A stretch of DNA of 64,000 bases. Origin: Thermoplasmatales archaeon (GTDB lineage Archaea > Thermoplasmatota > Thermoplasmata > Thermoplasmatales > Thermoplasmataceae). The DNA lies in contig JAJSLM010000005.1 of NCBI GenBank assembly GCA_026127925.1, positions 1 to 64,000 of the forward strand, in the 5' to 3' direction. Below the pieces are notes generated by a model. That model did no database searches. It was not told where the DNA came from and saw only the letters and a program-made list of their open reading frames with translations. A program made the position numbers and the translations under genes. Every line of letters starts with the position of its first letter. Position 1 is the stretch's first letter. Of this stretch, positions 61,698 through 64,000 are shown one piece after another.

Positions 61698-62108
61698 ATG
61701 TACAAGGACAACGTTTTGAACAGTTTGCTAGAGAGATATTTCGATGACATTCTTGGTAAAAGCAGCGAAAAATTCTCTAGAAGGGAGTGGGAACTGCTTT
61801 TAAGTGAGCTTGAGCAAAGGAGTGAAATACTCACTGATTTGTTGAAAGGAGCTGATGGACCTTATTTCTTGAAGGGGACCAGTAATTTTCAGATTGGTAC
61901 AAAGGCTACAATTGCGAATCTCCTTAGCAAGGGAGAGATTATTGGTTATTTGGTAAATACCCCGGAGCACAAAGTTGCACGTATTCTGACACTGAGCCAG
62001 GAAGCACAACTGTCCAAGAAAATCCTGGATCAGAGAGTAAGAGATGGGCTCTATATTTCAGCCAAACCGATTGAAGATGTTTCCGAAATACCAAGATTCT
62101 TCGAGTGA
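61698..62108 (+). CDS. Hypothetical protein (136 aa)
   Basis: Unrecognised. It reads MYKDNVLNSLLERYFDDI, RREWELLLSELEQRSEIL and later TKATIANLLSKGEIIGYLV and KVARILTLSQEAQ; helical with no membrane part. It lies 68 bp before the radical SAM gene on the same strand and may be co-transcribed. A role in the radical SAM pathway is possible only by position. Confidence 0.6.
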   Translation: MYKDNVLNSLLERYFDDILGKSSEKFSRREWELLLSELEQRSEILTDLLKGADGPYFLKGTSNFQIGTKATIANLLSKGEIIGYLVNTPEHKVARILTLSQEAQLSKKILDQRVRDGLYISAKPIEDVSEIPRFFE

Positions 62109-62176
62109 GTCCAGACCGGCCATACTTCCCTAAGAACACTACAAAAACGAAAAAATTAATCCAAACTTGACGTGTT

Positions 62177-63334
62177 ATGCAACAGTTTGAAATACATTCC
62201 AAGAACGCAAATGGGATAATAAGTATTGAGTATGGTAGAAAATACGTTTATTCCTTCGACCTGGAAGGGAGACTCTTAAATTATATAAATGAGGGTAAAA
62301 CTTATAGAAGAACACTCCAGAATCACCTCATATCTTCGAGGATAGTGCCTGGTGAAAGGATTTCGGAAGAAGTTCTTGAGAGAGAGGCACAAAATATTGT
62401 GGATAGGGCTTATGATGAAATAAGAAGGATTTCTCCATCGATTCAGGGAAATGACGTAATACCCTTTCTTTCGAAGATAGAATCCATGAATTGGCAAAAG
62501 TTACAGTTAGATGCGGCAAAATTAATTAGAATCTACTCCGGCTCGGTTCCCATAGTTCCACCCGACCAATATTTTGCAGTATATATTATGCTAGAAAGGG
62601 GATGCAAGTGGAACAGATGCAGTTTTTGTGAATTATATAGGGACAGGGAGTTTCGTATACTTTCATTGGAAGACGTAGCCAAGCAGATTGCAGACTTGGA
62701 GAGGTTTTTTGGAAGGGGAATAGAATCTAGAAGATCGATATTCATTGGTGAGGCAAATGCGATGTCTCTTCCGCAGGATCTATTGCTTTCGGCAATCAAG
62801 CTCTTGAATAGCCATTTTAGACTTCCCATATATTCTTTTTCGGAGCCGTTCACAGGGCACGGTCCAAAGACAGTTGAAGAATTGGAAGAACTCAGGAGTC
62901 ATGGGCTCAAGAGAGTTTACGTAGGATTGGAATCGGGATCAAGAAAAATTTTAAGGTTGATCAACAAACCCATGGACCTCAATGTATTCCGGGATTACGT
63001 GCATCGCCTGAAGGCGTCAGGGATCTCGGTTGGAATAATAGTGATGCTTGGAATTGGCGGCCGTAATTTATATGACGAGCACGTAAGAGAAACTGTTGAC
63101 ATAATCAAAGGCCTTAATCTGGATAATGGCGACATTGTGTACCTGTCGCCTTTCATTCAGTACCCTGGATTCAAATATTCGGACAATACAGAACAAATTA
63201 TTCCTCTTTCCCATGAAGAAGTGATGGGACAAGGAGCAGAAATCCACAAAGTTCTGGTACAACTAAAAGACGACCGGAAAAGTAATCATGGCTTTCCGGT
63301 GGCGCTTTATAATCTTTTAGAGGCCCAGTACTAA
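62177..63334 (+). CDS. Radical SAM protein with CX4CX2C cluster motif
   Basis: 385 residues. The N-terminal about 125 residues are a separate domain; then VYIMLERGCKWNRCSFCELY gives CX4CX2C instead of CX3CX2C, followed by GEANAMSLP and VYVGLESGSRKILRLINKP, typical of elongator-like or HemN-related radical SAM domains. The spacing CX4CX2C with a following YRDREFR is seen in a conserved but uncharacterised group. Function unknown. It follows an unknown 136-residue gene. Confidence 0.75.
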   Translation: MQQFEIHSKNANGIISIEYGRKYVYSFDLEGRLLNYINEGKTYRRTLQNHLISSRIVPGERISEEVLEREAQNIVDRAYDEIRRISPSIQGNDVIPFLSKIESMNWQKLQLDAAKLIRIYSGSVPIVPPDQYFAVYIMLERGCKWNRCSFCELYRDREFRILSLEDVAKQIADLERFFGRGIESRRSIFIGEANAMSLPQDLLLSAIKLLNSHFRLPIYSFSEPFTGHGPKTVEELEELRSHGLKRVYVGLESGSRKILRLINKPMDLNVFRDYVHRLKASGISVGIIVMLGIGGRNLYDEHVRETVDIIKGLNLDNGDIVYLSPFIQYPGFKYSDNTEQIIPLSHEEVMGQGAEIHKVLVQLKDDRKSNHGFPVALYNLLEAQY

Positions 63335-63456
63335 TGCTCACTTTATCGATCTATAAATGGGTTATGTTACGGTAATTCAGATTTTGACTATGAGGATCAA
63401 GGCAGAAGTACTTATTTATACTGTTTAACGTTAAATCCTTAAAAAAGGCGAAATCA

Positions 63457-63648
63457 ATGTCCGTAAAGATGTGTGAAGTTTATGGCTGCAAGAACGAGAG
63501 TTTCAAGACCGTTTCTGCTGAATACGCAAGGAAGATTTTTTCCTTCGACGATAAAAAGACCAAGGTCCACCTGTGTAAGGAACATTATAAACAGTACAAA
63601 AAAGCGACAAAGAAGGACAGGGAATTGGACAGGATGGACTGGGTTTAA
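63457..63648 (+). CDS. Small zinc-finger-like protein (63 aa)
   Basis: 63 residues with Cys6, Cys11, Cys40 and His43 (CEVYGC and CKEH), a plausible zinc site. The middle is charged and the end DRELDRMDWV acidic. Function unknown. A TTTATAC box about 45 nt upstream and its own short leader; it is five bases before the glycosyltransferase start. Confidence 0.6.
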   Translation: MSVKMCEVYGCKNESFKTVSAEYARKIFSFDDKKTKVHLCKEHYKQYKKATKKDRELDRMDWV

Positions 63649-63653
63649 TTGGC

Positions 63654-64000
63654 ATGGTATTAGAGATCCCCGGAATTTCAATAGTCATCACTGTTAAGAA
63701 CGAAGGAAATAATATTAAACTGCTGCTTGGAACACTTTCAAAACAAAGAATGCCCTTTGAGGTCGTCATTGTTGATTCCATGAGCAACGATGGCACAGAA
63801 AGTGTAGTTGAAACGTACTCCGGCAACCTTGACTTGAACTACATAAGGAAAGAATGTAGCAGGGGTCAGGGAAGGAATATTGGCGTGGGAGCATCAAAAT
63901 ACCCATATATTGTTTTTACCGATGGGGACACAGAATGGAGTGAAGCTACCCTATCGCACTACTATCGCTTGTTTGAAGCAGGCAACGATCTGATTGCCGG
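63654..64000 (+). CDS. Family 2 glycosyltransferase, N-terminal part
   Basis: The first 115 residues, cut by the window end. ISIVITVKNEGNNIKLLLGTL, FEVVIVDSMSNDGT and RGQGRNIGVGASKYPYIVFT with the DGD motif are the GT-A nucleotide-sugar binding features. It probably adds sugars to lipids, proteins or surface polymers. The ATG at 63654 lies five bases after the stop of the small zinc-finger-like gene. Confidence 0.85.
   Translation, partial: MVLEIPGISIVITVKNEGNNIKLLLGTLSKQRMPFEVVIVDSMSNDGTESVVETYSGNLDLNYIRKECSRGQGRNIGVGASKYPYIVFTDGDTEWSEATLSHYYRLFEAGNDLIA

Noticed and set aside
1-64000. CRISPR array, tRNA or rRNA genes
   Set aside because: Looked for short regularly spaced repeats and for the T-loop GGTTCRA pattern followed by a cloverleaf; none was found by eye, though a computed search could find a divergent tRNA.

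Overview
The window looks like a chromosomal segment of an archaeon of the Thermoplasmatales type, an acidophilic and probably heterotrophic euryarchaeon. The archaeal signs are the ribosomal order rpl7ae-rps28e-rpl24e-ndk-infB (aIF5B), an SpeH-type AdoMet decarboxylase, ADP-forming acyl-CoA synthetase, a presenilin-type membrane protease, DUF929 and DUF973-like proteins, and a trehalose phosphate synthase. Many genes have an A/T-rich TATA-like box about 23-30 nt before the start codon, as expected for leaderless archaeal mRNAs. I saw no tRNA, rRNA or CRISPR array. All family assignments come from reading motifs; no database search was possible.

Layout. 0-1.4 kb: the broken end of an IS256-type transposase, an 18-bp tandem repeat, a small membrane protein and what looks like the decayed end of an IS605-type tnpB. 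1.5-8 kb: a radical SAM/SPASM enzyme followed by a previously easy-to-miss 51-residue membrane peptide, a zinc-ribbon membrane protein, a cupin, ADP-forming acyl-CoA synthetase (two subunits) and an MFS transporter. 8-18.6 kb: a tungsten/molybdenum island: a MoaD-like sulfur carrier, two aldehyde:ferredoxin oxidoreductase (AOR) family enzymes, a three-gene tungstate/molybdate ABC importer and two MoeA proteins, one fused to a periplasmic-binding-like domain. These together give oxyanion uptake, cofactor metal insertion and two client enzymes.

18.8-20.4 kb: a visibly AT-rich three-gene cassette of unknown function whose last gene is HEPN-like; genes touch or overlap, so it is probably one operon and is the best candidate here for an undescribed (toxin/defence-like) system. 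20.5-30.8 kb: a mannonate dehydratase-like enzyme, a CoA-transferase, presenilin-like protease, topoisomerase I, a 14-repeat surface beta-propeller, DUF929 and DedA proteins. 31-41 kb: P5C dehydrogenase-like ALDH, LipB, a winged-helix regulator sharing a promoter region with lipB, AdoMet decarboxylase, a cation exchanger, the ribosomal/IF cluster, a KDG aldolase-like enzyme, and a divergent pair of unknown genes around a dyad plus a NifX-like protein.

41-55 kb: acyl-CoA metabolism (enoyl-CoA hydratase, acyl-CoA dehydrogenase, two acyl-CoA ligases, thiolase plus OB-fold partner, 3-hydroxyacyl-CoA dehydrogenase, and a 4-hydroxybutyryl-CoA dehydratase paralogue that has lost the Fe-S cysteines), interrupted by an APC permease and purEK. 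55-64 kb: a GTGA-coupled pair of unknown genes, trehalose-6-phosphate synthase, a DsrE-TusA-SQR-like-DUF1641 sulfur-trafficking operon, a second radical SAM protein with an unusual CX4CX2C motif, and the start of a family 2 glycosyltransferase running off the end.
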